DNA of 64,000 bases from Mycolicibacterium llatzerense (GTDB taxonomy: Bacteria > Actinomycetota > Actinomycetes > Mycobacteriales > Mycobacteriaceae): assembly GCF_000878195.1 (NCBI RefSeq), contig NZ_JXST01000027.1, positions 26,852-90,851 of the forward strand, read 5' to 3'. A program made the position numbers and the translations under genes. The notes below the pieces were generated by a model that saw nothing but the letters and a program-made list of their open reading frames with translations, did not search any database and was not told the origin of the DNA. Shown here piece after piece: positions 63,880-64,000 of the stretch. Within the stretch, counting starts at the first letter, position 1. Each line of letters starts with the position of its first letter.

Positions 63880-64000
63880 GGGCGTGTCTCCCGAATGTGA
63901 GGGTGTTATCGGCGACGATTGATCGGTGACACGGATGGATGTGATTTCTGACGAGTTCTGGGCTGTCGTGGAACCCTTGATGCCCTCGCATGAAGGCAAG
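63880..64000 (+). mobile_element. Left end of an IS5-family insertion sequence
   Basis: GGGCGTGTCTCCCG at 63880 looks like a terminal inverted repeat, preceded by TA, the usual duplicated target of several IS5 subgroups. It is followed by a transposase start. The right end is outside the window, so the repeat cannot be confirmed. Confidence 0.65.
63926..64000 (+). CDS. IS5-family transposase, N-terminal fragment
   Basis: Only 25 codons are in the window: VTRMDVISDEFWAVVEPLMP and onward. The string ISDEFWAVVEPLMP is typical of the N-terminus (DUF4096-like) of IS5-family transposases. GTG 63926 or ATG 63935 may be the start. The DDE catalytic domain lies beyond base 64000. Confidence 0.7.
   Translation, partial: MTRMDVISDEFWAVVEPLMPSHEGK

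Overview
The window is a piece of a high-GC mycobacterial chromosome, most likely a rapidly growing environmental Mycobacterium/Mycolicibacterium. Lineage markers are an LpqH-type 19 kDa lipoprotein, an MmpL transporter, a GAP/Sap-family membrane protein, the tuberculostearic-acid pair tmsA-tmsB, a LucA-like protein, the LigC-PolD1 repair pair, and the gene order recR-ybaB-SRPBCC-tmsA-tmsB-dnaX-aspartate aminotransferase-SRP RNA-tRNA-Ser-lucA, which follows the M. tuberculosis Rv3715c-Rv3723 block. Annotations rest on reading motifs and synteny by eye; no database search was run.

Left part (1-6.7 kb): a catabolic locus around a divergent intergenic region. Leftward: an APC permease, a class III PLP enzyme and a PrpE-like acyl-CoA synthetase (cut by the window edge). 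Rightward: an APH-fold small-molecule kinase, an SDR dehydrogenase and a GntR/UTRA regulator. The combination fits uptake, phosphorylation and phospho-lyase cleavage of an amino alcohol (1-aminopropan-2-ol is the best guess) to an aldehyde, ending at propionyl-CoA.

Centre (6.7-40.9 kb): a three-gene leftward operon, mbtH-like -> one uninterrupted 10,330-residue nonribosomal peptide synthetase -> MmpL exporter. The NRPS has eight modules (C-A-T-E, C-A-MT-T, C-A-T, C-A-T, C-A-T-E, C-A-T, C-A-T-E, C-A-T-TE). It predicts an octapeptide with D residues at 1, 5 and 7 and an N-methyl residue at 2, released by a thioesterase. The MmpL start codon overlaps the NRPS stop. I do not recognise the product.

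Right part (41.2-64 kb): mostly conserved housekeeping. It holds recombination (recR, ebfC), branched fatty acid synthesis (tmsAB), the clamp loader (dnaX), nitrogen metabolism (Rv3722c-type AspAT), SRP RNA, tRNA-Ser(GGA), lipid uptake (lucA-like), a PepA-like secreted protease, an MpaB-type oxygenase, a Zn alcohol dehydrogenase, cspA, a GAP-family protein, ligC-polD1, the queuosine-linked gluQRS and tgt with a P450 and an SDR, and lpqH. Several very clean stem-loop terminators separate these units. The window ends inside an IS5-type insertion sequence.
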